DNA of 64,000 nt from Eubacterium sp. (GCA_017446095.1 JAFSRN010000007.1:1-64000), one strand, 5' to 3'. Shown: positions 22,593-32,286, counted from the stretch's first letter. Translations and numbers: made by a program. The notes: a model not told the origin generated them from the sequence alone.

Positions 22593-25388
22593 TTACAGAT
22601 TAAGAAGTGCCATCGTATCCGCGCACTCCTTGCAAAGCGTTGGATGCGCGGTGTTCATACCAACTGTGCGTGTGTACTTCCAGCAGCGTTCGCACTTTTC
22701 GCCGTCAGCTTTTGAAACGATAACGGAAAGTCCGTCAACGTCGCCGCTGAACGCACCTTCGCCGCTTTCGATATCAACAGCGGAAGTGATAAAGATTTCC
22801 GGCAGGTCTGCCTTTGCAGCTTCAAGGAATTCCTTGAGTTCGCCGTCAGCAAACAGAGTTACCTTTGCTTCAAGCGGCTTGCCGATAACCTTTTCGTTAC
22901 GCGCAAGCTCAAGCGCCTTCTGCACGTCTGTGCGCACCTCGTGGATTCTGTCCCACTTGGCGATGAACGCGTCGTCGGTTTCAATAAAGTCTGCCTTCGG
23001 GATTTCGTTAAACAGCGGTGAACGCGCGTCCTTGCTGCTTTCGTGCTTCATAGCCTTCCAGATTTCGTCGCAGGTGAATGCAAGAATCGGGGTGAGCACA
23101 AGCGTAAGCGCGTCAAGCACCTTGTAAAGAACAGTCTGTGCTGCACGGCGTGACTTGCTGTCCGGCGCAGAGGTGTAGAGTCTGTTCTTAAGCACGTCGA
23201 AATAGAAGTTACTCATATCAACAACGCAGAAGTTGTGCAGTGCGTGCGCCGTGGTGTGATATTCGTAATTGTCGTAACCTGCAAGGGCGGTTTTAAGCAC
23301 CTCGTCAAGCTTCATAAGCGCATACTTATCAAGCTCTTCAAGCTCGTCGTTAGCAACCATATCCTTATCGGGGTCGAAGTCGTAGAGGTTGCCGAGGCAG
23401 TACCTTGCGGTGTTTCTGATTTTTCTGTAGTTATCGGAAATCTGCTTTAAGATTTCAGGGCTGATGCGGATATCAGCGTGGTAGTCTGCGGAAGCAACCC
23501 ACAGGCGAAGAATATCTGCGCCGTACTTGCTGATAACCTCTTGCGGTGCGATACCGTTGCCGAGCGATTTGGACATCTTTCTGCCCTCGCCGTCAACAGT
23601 CCAGCCGTGGGTGATAATTTCCTTATACGGTGCGCCCTTGCCTGCTGCAACAGATGTGAGCAGCGACGACTGGAACCAGCCTCTGTACTGGTCTGCACCC
23701 TCAAGATAAACGTCAGCCGGCCACTTGAGGTTTGGTCTGTTTTTGCAAACCGCAAAGTGCGATGAGCCTGAGTCAAACCAAACGTCCATAATGTCGGTTT
23801 CTTTGGTAAAGCCCTCGTTTTTACCGCAGTGCGGACAGGTGAAGCCGTCCGGTACAAAGTATTCAGCCTCGTGAGCGTACCAAGCGTCCGAACCTTCCTC
23901 GCCGAAGATATCGGATACTTTATCCATAACCTCGGCACTGATAATCTCTTTGCCGCAGTCTTTACAGTAGATAACGGGAATCGGCACGCCCCATTTCCTC
24001 TGGCGTGAGATACACCAGTCGGCGCGTTCCTGAACCATTGACTGCAGTCTGTCCTTACCCCATTCGGGGAACCACTTAACTTCCTCTGCAGCCTTAACTG
24101 CGTCGTCCTTGAAATCGTCAACCGAGCAGAACCACTGCGAGGTCGCTCTGAAGATTACGGGATTATGGCAGCGCCAGCAGTGAGGATACTGGTGCTTAAT
24201 CTTCTTGAGCGCGAAGAGCGAGTTGTGCTCGTCAAGATATTCTGCAATAGGCTTGTTTGCGTCCTCTGTTGAAAGACCTGCGAACATACCTGCTTCTTCA
24301 GTAAGCATGCCCTTGTCGTCAACAGGAACAACCATTGGGATTTCGGGATATTTTCTGCATACGTTATAGTCGTCAACACCGTGGCCGGGCGCAGTGTGTA
24401 CGCAGCCGGTACCGCTTTCAAGCGTAACGTGGTCGCCGACAATGACAAGTGAGGTTCTGTCAATAAACGGATGCTGTGTTTTCATATACTCAAGCTCGTT
24501 ACCGCGGATGATGCCTACGGTTTCATAGTCGGTAACGCCTGCGTCCGCCATTGCGATGTCCGCAAGGTCGGTAGCCATAACGTAGTATTCGCCGTTAGCC
24601 TTGAGCAGAGAGTACTCATAGTTAGGACCAACGCAGATAGCAACGTTTGCAGGAAGAGTCCATGTGGTTGTTGTCCAGATAACGAAGTAGGTATTGTCAA
24701 GGTCTGCGCCCATAGCGGCAAGCTTGCCCATATCTTCCGTTACCTTGAACTTAACGTAGATTGAGTGGCACGGGTCTTCGCCGTACTCGATTTCCGCCTC
24801 TGCAAGCGCAGTATGGCAGTCCGAGCACCAGTAAACAGGCTTTAAGCCCTTGTAGATATAACCCTTGTTTGCCATTGAAGCAAACACCTTAATCTGCTCC
24901 TGCTCAAACTCTTTTTGCAGGGTGATATACGGGTTATCCCATTCGCCGATAACGCCCATGCGCTTGAAGCTTTCGCGCTGGATGTCAACATAAGAGAGCG
25001 CTGTGTCGCGGCAGATTTTACGCAGCTCGAGGTCGGAAATATTGCTTTCCGCAGTGATTCCTGCCTTTTTTCTTGCAGCAAGCTCTGTGGGCAGACCGTG
25101 GGTATCCCAGCCGGGAACGTACGGTGAAAGGTAGCCGGTCATATTCTTGTAACGAACGATGAAGTCCTTTAATGTTTTGTTGAGCGCGTGACCGATATGA
25201 ATATCGCCGTTTGCGTATGGAGGACCGTCGTGCAGCAGGAACATCGGCTTTTCTGCATTGGTTTTCATAAGTTCCTCGTACTGCTTGTTGTCCTCCCAGC
25301 CCTTAAGGAATTCCGGCTCCCTCTGCGGCAGTGAGGCACGCATCGGGAAGTCGGTCTGCGGTAAATTAAGTGTTTTATTATAGTCCAT
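22593..25388 (-). CDS. ileS: isoleucyl-tRNA synthetase
   Basis: The 931-residue enzyme carries HIGH as GDIHIGHALNK, the KMSKS loop GRKMSKSLGN, the editing-domain blocks TTTTWTLPANVAICV and GTGCVHTAPGHGVDDY, and a C-terminal zinc-binding CERCW...CKEC. The zinc finger marks the bacterial type. It charges tRNA-Ile and edits valine. Only 35 bp separate it from divIVA upstream, with no room for a T-box leader, so it seems to be transcribed with the division genes. Order divIVA-ileS-lspA is the Firmicutes norm. Confidence 0.97.
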   Translation of the reverse strand: MDYNKTLNLPQTDFPMRASLPQREPEFLKGWEDNKQYEELMKTNAEKPMFLLHDGPPYANGDIHIGHALNKTLKDFIVRYKNMTGYLSPYVPGWDTHGLPTELAARKKAGITAESNISDLELRKICRDTALSYVDIQRESFKRMGVIGEWDNPYITLQKEFEQEQIKVFASMANKGYIYKGLKPVYWCSDCHTALAEAEIEYGEDPCHSIYVKFKVTEDMGKLAAMGADLDNTYFVIWTTTTWTLPANVAICVGPNYEYSLLKANGEYYVMATDLADIAMADAGVTDYETVGIIRGNELEYMKTQHPFIDRTSLVIVGDHVTLESGTGCVHTAPGHGVDDYNVCRKYPEIPMVVPVDDKGMLTEEAGMFAGLSTEDANKPIAEYLDEHNSLFALKKIKHQYPHCWRCHNPVIFRATSQWFCSVDDFKDDAVKAAEEVKWFPEWGKDRLQSMVQERADWCISRQRKWGVPIPVIYCKDCGKEIISAEVMDKVSDIFGEEGSDAWYAHEAEYFVPDGFTCPHCGKNEGFTKETDIMDVWFDSGSSHFAVCKNRPNLKWPADVYLEGADQYRGWFQSSLLTSVAAGKGAPYKEIITHGWTVDGEGRKMSKSLGNGIAPQEVISKYGADILRLWVASADYHADIRISPEILKQISDNYRKIRNTARYCLGNLYDFDPDKDMVANDELEELDKYALMKLDEVLKTALAGYDNYEYHTTAHALHNFCVVDMSNFYFDVLKNRLYTSAPDSKSRRAAQTVLYKVLDALTLVLTPILAFTCDEIWKAMKHESSKDARSPLFNEIPKADFIETDDAFIAKWDRIHEVRTDVQKALELARNEKVIGKPLEAKVTLFADGELKEFLEAAKADLPEIFITSAVDIESGEGAFSGDVDGLSVIVSKADGEKCERCWKYTRTVGMNTAHPTLCKECADTMALLNL

Positions 25389-25423
25389 AGGTCTAATTAC
25401 TCCTTGGTTTGTTTATGTATGAG

Positions 25424-26575
25424 TTATTTTTTCTTACCGAAAAAGCCCTTGAATTTCGGCTCGCTGTCCTCATCATCGTCGTCATCTTCGGGGGGAACAA
25501 GCGATATTGTCTGCGTTTTGTCGCCGTGAGCATCGGTCTTGTTTACGTGGAAGTATTTTTCAAAATCGCGCTCGGGCTCTTCAAAAAGCGAATCTTCCTC
25601 TTCGCCCTCAACCTCAACGTCCTCTGTAATTTCGGGAACTGCAAAGGTGTCGGTTTCAATCGGGGTTATGCCGTTTTGCGAAAATGCTTCAACGGCTTTC
25701 ATAGGGTCCTGCGGTTCCTCGGGCTCTGCCGAAAACTTTTCAACCGCTTCCTTAACGTCCTCTTCGCTCAGCTCCTCAAATGCGTCTTCCTCTTTGATTT
25801 CGTCAAACTCCTCTTCGCCGTTGAGGGTCTGTGTTTCTTCGTAAGGAACCTTGCCGAGCTCATCAGGCTCTTCAGTTTCTGCAACTGCTTCTACTGTAAC
25901 GCTTTCGGGGATAGCGTTTTCCATCTCGTCAATCTCACCTACAAGCGAATCAACTTCCTTCTGGATTGATTTAACGTCGTTCTCGTCGTTAAGAGCGGCG
26001 CCGAGCTGTGCGTCCTTGAGGATTTCAAGCTGGCGAAGATACAGCGCGGAAACGTTTGCAATAAACTCCTGCGTGTTTGCACGAAGCGAAGCGTTAAGCG
26101 ACTCGTAAGCCTCTTTTTCTTCCTTTGACTTGGAGATAAGGTCGTCGGAAATTTCCTTTGCCTGGTCGAGGATATTCTGCGCAACAATCTTTGAGGAATT
26201 GATTGCGTCGTTTGCTCTTTTTTCAGCTTCCGTTGTGATAGCGTTTGCCTCAATTGTCTTTTCGTTTGTGATTGAAGCGGCGTATTCCCTTGCCTCGCTT
26301 ACAACCTTGTTTGCCTGCTCGCTGGATTCCTTCTTAATCTGGTCTGCCATCTTCTGTGCAGAGATGAGAGCGGCTTTGATTGAGTCCTCTTCTTCCCTGT
26401 ACTCTTCAATTCTTGCAGCAAGAAGTTCCATCTTGCGGTAGAGTTCCTTGTTCTCGTTAACATAAGCGTCGATAGTAGCTGCAGCAGCGTTGAGAGTTGC
26501 ATTAACTTCCTCAATGCTGTAGCCCTTGTCAGCCTTTGTGAGCTTTACATTTCTTAAATCGTTAGCACTAATCAT
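25424..26575 (-). CDS. divIVA: DivIVA-domain cell division/polarity protein
   Basis: The 383-residue product starts with the DivIVA membrane-binding region (LRNVKLTKADKGYSIEEVNATLNA, about 7-30), where classic DivIVA has a similar turn motif. A long coiled coil follows (30-215, heptads rich in Ala, Glu, Lys). Then comes a very acidic Pro/Glu-rich tail of about 160 residues ending in FFGKKK. It should assemble at curved membranes near septa and poles. The tail is far longer than in Bacillus DivIVA (164 residues in total) and is probably disordered. It is 18 bp behind sepF. Confidence 0.88.
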   Translation of the reverse strand: MISANDLRNVKLTKADKGYSIEEVNATLNAAAATIDAYVNENKELYRKMELLAARIEEYREEEDSIKAALISAQKMADQIKKESSEQANKVVSEAREYAASITNEKTIEANAITTEAEKRANDAINSSKIVAQNILDQAKEISDDLISKSKEEKEAYESLNASLRANTQEFIANVSALYLRQLEILKDAQLGAALNDENDVKSIQKEVDSLVGEIDEMENAIPESVTVEAVAETEEPDELGKVPYEETQTLNGEEEFDEIKEEDAFEELSEEDVKEAVEKFSAEPEEPQDPMKAVEAFSQNGITPIETDTFAVPEITEDVEVEGEEEDSLFEEPERDFEKYFHVNKTDAHGDKTQTISLVPPEDDDDDEDSEPKFKGFFGKKK

Positions 26576-26593
26576 ATCAGTATATCCCCCTTA

Positions 26594-27097
26594 TTACATA
26601 AACATTCCGTTATTTTCAAGTTCGTCAATCAAATCACCCATAACGTCTACATTGTACGGGGTGATGATGTATGTGGAATTAGCCACGCGCTTAATCTGAC
26701 CGTTGTTTGCATACGCAACGCCCGAAAGGAAGTCGAGGAGTCGTCTTGCAACATCGCGGTTTGTGCTTTCAAGGTTAAGAACTACGGTGCGTCTTTCGTT
26801 AAGGTTATCTGCGATTGCAGCAGCTTCCTCGTAACGCTCGGGCTTAACAAGAACTACCTGCAGCTGTGCTGTGGTGTGGATGTTAACAACCTTATCGTTC
26901 TTCTGCCTTCTTAACGGACGTTCAGCAGGTCTTTCCTCGCGCTCGTAGCTTGTGCTTGGCGGGGTGATTTCGCGCTCTCTTTCGCGGTATGAGCTTCTTG
27001 ATGAAGGTGCAAACGATTCCGCATCATCATAGTAATCGTCAAATTCTTCATCGTCATTTTCGCTGATAATGTCTTTAACTTTGTCTAAAAATCCCAT
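26594..27097 (-). CDS. sepF: SepF cell division protein
   Basis: The 167-residue protein has the SepF layout: an N-terminal amphipathic membrane-binding helix (GFLDKVKDIISE), an acidic Ser/Arg-rich linker (15-65) and the C-terminal SepF domain (70-160: DKVVNIHTTAQLQVVLVKPE, ERRTVVLNLESTNRDVARRLLDFLSG). It tethers FtsZ to the membrane and forms rings at the septum. It lies between yggS and divIVA as in the ylm cluster of Bacillus. The ylmG and ylmH genes that normally stand between sepF and divIVA are missing here. Confidence 0.95.
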   Translation of the reverse strand: MGFLDKVKDIISENDDEEFDDYYDDAESFAPSSRSSYREREREITPPSTSYEREERPAERPLRRQKNDKVVNIHTTAQLQVVLVKPERYEEAAAIADNLNERRTVVLNLESTNRDVARRLLDFLSGVAYANNGQIKRVANSTYIITPYNVDVMGDLIDELENNGMFM

Positions 27098-27118
27098 CTT
27101 TTCTACCTCACATTAAAT

Positions 27119-27844
27119 TTAAAAATATTTTCTGGCTCCGAAGATTGCAGAGCCTACTCTTACTATATTTGACCCCTCGAGCACAGCCGCTTCAAAGTCG
27201 CCGCTCATACCCATAGAGAGAATGTCCATATTTATATTATCTATACTTTTTGCCTTGATGTCAACAAAGGATTGATGTATCTCGGCAAAATATTTGCGTG
27301 CCTGATTTTCATCGCAAATCGGGGGGATTGTCATCAGTCCGCGCACGCGTATGCCGTCGAGTTCTGCAATCCGGTACAGCAGCTCTTCAAGCCCTTCGGC
27401 GTAGATGCCGCTTTTTGATTCCTCTTTGCCGACGTTAACCTCAACAAGTACGTCGGTTATCGTGCCGATTTTAACCGACTGCTTTGCAATTTCACGCGCG
27501 AGTTTTAACGAATCAACAGACTCAATCATATCGACCTCGCCCACAATCTGCCGCACCTTGTTGGTTTGCAGATGCCCTATAAGGTGGCGTTCAACACCGT
27601 CAAGATGCAGGTCGTCTTTTTTGCCGAGGTATTCCTGCACGCGGTTTTCGCCGATAAGGTCAGCGCCGATGTCAAGCACCGGATTGATATACTGCGCTTC
27701 AACCGTTTTGGTAACGCACATCAGGCGAACTTCGCTGACGTCGCGCCCTGCACGTACAGCCGCTTCCTCAACCTGCGACTTAACGCGTTTGTAGTTATCA
27801 ATCGTGGTGCTGACGCGCTCAGCATCAAGTGTAAACTTTTCCAT
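27119..27844 (-). CDS. YggS/PLPBP-family pyridoxal phosphate homeostasis protein
   Basis: The 241-residue protein is a single-domain alanine-racemase-like TIM barrel with the PLP-binding Lys in LMCVTKTVEAQYI, then IGENRVQEYLGK, HLIGHLQTNKV, VLVEVNVGKEESKSGI and the phosphate-binding LSMGMSGDFEAAVLEGSNIVRVGSAIFG. It binds pyridoxal phosphate and keeps vitamin B6 and amino acid pools balanced; no catalysis is firmly known. It corresponds to ylmE in the ylm-divIVA cluster. The start overlaps the end of the HlyD-like gene by 20 bp, so both are coupled. Confidence 0.95.
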   Translation of the reverse strand: MEKFTLDAERVSTTIDNYKRVKSQVEEAAVRAGRDVSEVRLMCVTKTVEAQYINPVLDIGADLIGENRVQEYLGKKDDLHLDGVERHLIGHLQTNKVRQIVGEVDMIESVDSLKLAREIAKQSVKIGTITDVLVEVNVGKEESKSGIYAEGLEELLYRIAELDGIRVRGLMTIPPICDENQARKYFAEIHQSFVDIKAKSIDNINMDILSMGMSGDFEAAVLEGSNIVRVGSAIFGARKYF

Positions 27845-29060
27845 CGCTTAACCCCTTTCCCTGCGTAATTATTTTATCGTAAAGGCGCACGCCGTTGTTG
27901 TTATCGGGATTAAATTCAAGCAGCACGTAATCCTCGTCGCTGTAAATAACCTCTGCTTCGCGGAAGCGTATCTGGCTTGATATCAGGGCGTACACGCCCT
28001 TTTTGCCCTTTTCAACGTGCAGTGCCGAGGCAGGCACCTTAATGCCCTCTTTTGAGTCGATACGAATCTCTATATCCTCTTTGCGGATTGAGGCGAGCTT
28101 GGCGTTCATCGCGCTTGATTTAAGAATCAGCGCCGTTTCCTTTGCGCTTGCAGCAGGCGCCGCGCCGCTGACGATTGTCATATTGATAACCTGGTCGTCG
28201 CTGCCCTTGAGCGCCACCTGAACGGTGTAGCCGTCCTCAAGATTCTTTACCTTTTCCGCAGGCACAACGCACATAAAGTACCACTTGTAGCTTGTTACAA
28301 GCTTGCCGAGGTGGTTGCCCTTGTCTCCCGACGGCTTGTCAAACTTCTTTAGTGTAGACTTGATGTCCTTTAGCGTCATACTTTCCGCATTGTCGTAATT
28401 AATCGTGTTTTCGTATCCGTCCGTGTAGCTGGAAAATACGCCCGATTTATCTGTTTTGATGTAGCCCTGCGGCTTTGCAACGCCCAGCTTCTGCGACTTT
28501 TTGCGCAAATCCTGAATTGTGGACACAAGGTCAACATTTTCGCCGATAAGCATCTGGCGGCGCAGGATGGATTCATTTAAATCCTCGCTGCGTTTATCCA
28601 CGCTGCTTGTGTTTTTGTGCGATATTGTGCGTATGTATTCGTCCGTTCTGTTGCCGATTTCGCTGTCAAGCGTTTCAACATTTGCAACCTGACCGACGGT
28701 CATCGATTCCAGATTTTCGTAGTACTCAAGTTCTTCGGAAATATCGGCGTACTGCGAATATTTTTCCGCAGCGTCGGCGGATGTAAACGTCATTGCGACA
28801 TTGCCTGTAACCTTAACCTTGTCGCCGTCCGATACGCACGGCACGGTTACACCGCTGCCCGATGAATCAATCACAACCTCGTCGCGCACCGCAATCGCCG
28901 TTGCGTCAATTTTGTTGTACACGGTGGTGAGAGTAGCCGTCTGCGTTTCAAGTTCAACGTGCGACACGCTGTAAAACTGAAAAATAATGTAAGCCAGAAT
29001 CAGCACTACCGCGATACCGATTGCTATATCGTCGCGTTTTATTTTAGGCAAACTTTTCAC
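27825..29060 (-). CDS. HlyD-like membrane-anchored adaptor protein
   Basis: The 411-residue protein has one N-terminal transmembrane helix (about 12-30) and an extracytoplasmic part with lipoyl-like beta segments (about 55-85, VVIDSSGSGVTVPCVSDGDKV), a central coiled-coil stretch (110-210) and beta-rich C-terminal domains (235-400, ending VRLYDKIITQGKG). This is the plan of HlyD/membrane-fusion adaptors. No transporter gene is beside it; in Clostridia such a gene often precedes sepF, which suggests an envelope role linked to division. It overlaps yggS by 20 bp. Function is unproven. Confidence 0.7.
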   Translation of the reverse strand: MKSLPKIKRDDIAIGIAVVLILAYIIFQFYSVSHVELETQTATLTTVYNKIDATAIAVRDEVVIDSSGSGVTVPCVSDGDKVKVTGNVAMTFTSADAAEKYSQYADISEELEYYENLESMTVGQVANVETLDSEIGNRTDEYIRTISHKNTSSVDKRSEDLNESILRRQMLIGENVDLVSTIQDLRKKSQKLGVAKPQGYIKTDKSGVFSSYTDGYENTINYDNAESMTLKDIKSTLKKFDKPSGDKGNHLGKLVTSYKWYFMCVVPAEKVKNLEDGYTVQVALKGSDDQVINMTIVSGAAPAASAKETALILKSSAMNAKLASIRKEDIEIRIDSKEGIKVPASALHVEKGKKGVYALISSQIRFREAEVIYSDEDYVLLEFNPDNNNGVRLYDKIITQGKGLSDGKVYT

Positions 29061-29196
29061 TCCCTTCGGTCGTCAGAAATTTAGAATTGAGATTTGAGAA
29101 TTGAGAATTCAGGTTAATCGCTACGCTCAAACATTATTATAGTTGGGTGTGGGCAACGCCCGCCGTTAATTCTTCATTCTCCATTTTCCATTATTT
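29061..29196. repeat. heptad-bounded intergenic repeat, copy 2
   Basis: GAGAATT-type heptads at the left and ATTCTCC-type at the right frame a short core with CGCTACGCTC and a GGGCAACGCCC hairpin; no GC-rich hairpin block as in copies 1 and 5. It fills the miaA to HlyD-like gap. Confidence 0.75.
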
Positions 29197-30117
29197 TTAC
29201 GTTTCCATAAATTCTTTTGCAAGTGATATTGCACTGTTTGTAAGTTCGTCGGCTGGCATCTCGTCGGCGTAGAGCCAGTGGATGCTGCCGTTTCTGCGAA
29301 ACCACGTAAGCTGCCGCTTTGCGTAGCGACGTGTTTCGCGCTTAATGCTTTCAACCGCGGCGTTAAAGTCAACCTCGCCCTTAAAGTAAGGCTCGAGTTC
29401 CTTGTGACCTATCGCCTGCCGCGCGGTTTTACCTGCTGCAGAGCGCATACGGCGCGCCTCCGCTTCAAGCCCGTTTTGCACCATAAGGTCAACGCGCATA
29501 TTTATGCGGCTGTACAGCTTTTCCCTGTCCTTGTAGCCTATGCCGATGTACAGCGCGTCGTAAGGGCTTTCCTCAAGCTGCGAGGCTTCGTTCTGCCCCG
29601 TTTTGCCAACGCCGCCGTAGCACAGTTCCAGCGCGCGGATAACGCGCTTGCGGTTGTTCATATGTATTTCTTCTGCCGCCTTGCTGTCAAGCTTTTGCAG
29701 CTCGGCGTACAGTTCTTCGTTAGTTTTTTTGCCGAGTTCGCTGCGCAGTTCCTCGTTAACCCCGACGTCGGAAAACCTGATTCCCTTAACCAGACTGTCG
29801 ATAAACAGCCCTGTGCCGCCGGCGATAATCGGAACTTTGCCGCGCGAAGTGATGTCCGCGATAATTTCCCCTGCCGCTACAGTGAATTCGGACACCGAAA
29901 ACACTTCGTTAACATCAAGACATTCAAGCAGATGGTGCGGCACACCCTGCTGTTCGTCTGCAGTAGCGGCTGCCGTTGCCACCGACATTCCGCGGTAAAC
30001 CTGCATTGAATCGGCGGAGATTATTTCGCCGTCCAGCGCCTTTGCAAGCTCAACCGCAAGCGATGTCTTGCCCGAAGCGGTTGCGCCGACAATGCAGATG
30101 ATTTTTATTCTATCCAT
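29197..30117 (-). CDS. miaA: tRNA dimethylallyltransferase
   Basis: The 306-residue product has the P-loop VGATASGKTSLAVELAK at the start, ISADSMQVYRGM, the family block AGGTGLFIDSLVKG and the insertion GYKDREKLYSRINMRVDLMVQNGLEAEARRM, then RETRRYAKRQLTWFRRN. It adds the dimethylallyl group to A37 of tRNAs reading UNN codons; MiaB, encoded in the same strand run, then thiomethylates that base. I start at 30117, the Met before DRIKIICIVG; the nine upstream residues are read from a MITE-like repeat that abuts the gene two bases away. Confidence 0.93.
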   Translation of the reverse strand: MDRIKIICIVGATASGKTSLAVELAKALDGEIISADSMQVYRGMSVATAAATADEQQGVPHHLLECLDVNEVFSVSEFTVAAGEIIADITSRGKVPIIAGGTGLFIDSLVKGIRFSDVGVNEELRSELGKKTNEELYAELQKLDSKAAEEIHMNNRKRVIRALELCYGGVGKTGQNEASQLEESPYDALYIGIGYKDREKLYSRINMRVDLMVQNGLEAEARRMRSAAGKTARQAIGHKELEPYFKGEVDFNAAVESIKRETRRYAKRQLTWFRRNGSIHWLYADEMPADELTNSAISLAKEFMET

Positions 30118-30118
30118 A

Positions 30119-30395
30119 AGCCTTGTTGCACTCGAGCCAAGCAAGGTTCAGCGTGTCCCTTTCTCGCAAATACTGCGTTAATTTGTCTGTAAGGCGCAAG
30201 TCTTGCTGCGCCAAATTGCCTTGTCTTTCCGATAAACGAACTACTCTGAACTGCGCAGCACCTTAAGTCGCATAGTTTGCGTGCATTTTGTCATTTCTTT
30301 GTTGCAGGCATACTGGCGTATGTCAAGACAAAAAATGGCAAAAGGTGCGTGAAATGTGCGATTTAAAGCTTGCTTGGTTCGAGTGTAACAAGGCT
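30119..30395. mobile_element. MITE-like element with 27-bp terminal inverted repeats
   Basis: Ends 30119-30145 and 30369-30395 are inverted repeats matching at 25 of 27 positions (both contain CTTG, CTCGA or TTCGAG, and the AAGCAAG end). The 277-bp element has no gene. It lies exactly between mutL and miaA; its right end overlaps the mutL stop codon and its left end reaches 2 bp from the miaA start, so it also supplies the miaA upstream region. Confidence 0.75.
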
Positions 30396-32265
30396 AACCC
30401 TGCCTGCCGAACTGCTTTTCAATCTCATAGCGGCTGACTTTTATCATAACAGGTCTGCCGTGCGGACAGTAGCGGATATTCGGCATAGACAGCAGCTTTT
30501 GCACAAACAATTCGCGTTCTTCGGGCGAGGTGTAGTCGCCGCCCTTGACCGCCGCCCTGCACGACGTGGAGTGGAATATCCAGTCCATGCGCTCAGGCGT
30601 GATGTCCGTTTTGCCGTCAAGCAGCTTGCCTGCCGTTTCTACAATCAAGTCCTCTATATCCTCGCCGCCGAGCATTGACGGGCACTCGCGTACAAGCACC
30701 GTGCTGCTGCCAAAATCCTCAACAGCAAAGCCGCACTGCCTGTAGAGTTCTACGTTTTCAAGCACCGCGTTGTATTCCTCTTTGCTAAGGCGCACAGGCA
30801 CGGGCTCAAGCAGCACCTGCGAATTAATCTGCGTGGTTGCTTTAAGCGCTTCAAAATTCATACGCTCGTGAGCGGCGTGCTTGTCGATATAGTAAAGGGA
30901 GTTTTCGATTTCAACGATTATATATGTTCTGAACGCCTCGCCGACCACGGTGAAATCAGGGATTTCAGGTGCCGGTTCGGGTTTTACTTCCTGTTTTGGT
31001 TCTTCATGTTCAAACTTCGGTTCAGGTGCGCTGACGTTAAGCGTGTCGCTTATTTTGCGCGTTTCATCAAGCGCAGAGGTGTAGGCTTTTACCTCCGCCT
31101 GCTGCGGTTTTTCCTCACGCTTAACGGGGGCGGAAGCCACGTTCCAGAAGTTATTTTCCTTCTTAATTCTGAATTCAATCTGCTGCGGCTTGTCCTCGTC
31201 CTTTTGTGCAAAGTCGAGCTTGCCGCTGCTGTTGACTATTGTTTTAGGCTCTGCAAAGTGCGCCTGTTTTGGTGTGTCCTGCGTTTCGATAGCCGACTTA
31301 ACGCCGTAGTAAACAAGTTCAAACACAGGGCGTTCGTTGGCAAAGCGCACTTCGATTTTTGCAGGGTGAACGTTAACGTCTACAAACGAAGTGTCGCACT
31401 CAATGTTGAGCACACAGCCGGGGAATCTGCCGACCATAATCGAATTTTTATATGCCTGCTCAAGCGCAGCCATAGCGGTCTGGCACTTTACAAGGCGGTT
31501 GTTGATGAAAAAGAATTCCATTGCCCTGCTTTTGCGCGATGCGGATGGCTTTGTTACAAGCCCTGTAACGCGCATATGGTTAACCGTGTAGTCAACCTCC
31601 ACAAGCGAGGAGGAAAACTCTTTGCCAAGCACAGAGTAAACCGTGCTTTTGAGTTCGCCGTTACCCGAAGTAATAAGCACCTGCTTGCCGTCGCGAATAA
31701 AGCGGAATGAAATTTCGGGATGGCTGATTGCCATGCGGTCAACAACGCCTGATACCGCGTTGCCCTCCGTAACGTCCTTTTTAAGGAACTTCATACGCGC
31801 AGGGGTGTTAAAGAATATGTCGCGCACAACGATTGTGGTGCCTTCGGGGCAGCCTGCGTCGGCAAGAACTTTTTCCTCGCCGCCCTCAATTTCGTAGCGC
31901 GTGCCGAGTTCGTCGCCCTTTTGGCGGCTTAAAAGTTCTACCTTTGCAACCGCCGCTATGGAAGCCATAGCCTCGCCGCGGAAGCCGAGAGTTGCAATGC
32001 CGTCAAGGTCTGCCGCATTTTTAATTTTGCTTGTTGCGTGCGGCAGGAATACTTTTTTAATCTGGTCGCGCGCGATACCGCAACCGTCGTCAGTGATGCG
32101 GATGTAGGTAGAGCCGCCGTTTTTGATTTCCACGGTAATGCTCTTTGCGCCTGCGTCCACCGAATTTTCAATCATCTCTTTAACAACTGACGAGGGGCGT
32201 TCAACAACCTCGCCCGCCGCAATAAGCTGGTATACCTCTTTGGGCAAAATATTAATTTCAGGCAA
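30394..32265 (-). CDS. mutL: DNA mismatch repair protein MutL
   Basis: The 623-residue protein has the GHKL ATPase motifs MIENSVDAGAKSITVEI, DDGCGI and LGFRGEAMASIA in the first 100 residues, GTTIVVRDIFFNTPARMKFL, and a linker of about 330-440. The C-terminal dimerisation/nuclease domain has DKHAAHERMNFE (a close form of the metal-binding DQHA motif) and CPHGRPVMI. The nuclease motif implies a nicking MutL, as in Bacillus, acting without MutH. It follows mutS on the same strand. Its stop codon is formed at the junction with the MITE-like element. Confidence 0.96.
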   Translation of the reverse strand: MPEINILPKEVYQLIAAGEVVERPSSVVKEMIENSVDAGAKSITVEIKNGGSTYIRITDDGCGIARDQIKKVFLPHATSKIKNAADLDGIATLGFRGEAMASIAAVAKVELLSRQKGDELGTRYEIEGGEEKVLADAGCPEGTTIVVRDIFFNTPARMKFLKKDVTEGNAVSGVVDRMAISHPEISFRFIRDGKQVLITSGNGELKSTVYSVLGKEFSSSLVEVDYTVNHMRVTGLVTKPSASRKSRAMEFFFINNRLVKCQTAMAALEQAYKNSIMVGRFPGCVLNIECDTSFVDVNVHPAKIEVRFANERPVFELVYYGVKSAIETQDTPKQAHFAEPKTIVNSSGKLDFAQKDEDKPQQIEFRIKKENNFWNVASAPVKREEKPQQAEVKAYTSALDETRKISDTLNVSAPEPKFEHEEPKQEVKPEPAPEIPDFTVVGEAFRTYIIVEIENSLYYIDKHAAHERMNFEALKATTQINSQVLLEPVPVRLSKEEYNAVLENVELYRQCGFAVEDFGSSTVLVRECPSMLGGEDIEDLIVETAGKLLDGKTDITPERMDWIFHSTSCRAAVKGGDYTSPEERELFVQKLLSMPNIRYCPHGRPVMIKVSRYEIEKQFGRQG

Positions 32266-32286
32266 GGTTTACATCTCCCTTCGTCA

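Noticed and set aside
25389..25423. T-box leader for ileS
   Set aside because: Only 35 bp separate divIVA from ileS, far too short for a T-box, and no specifier or antiterminator sequence is seen.
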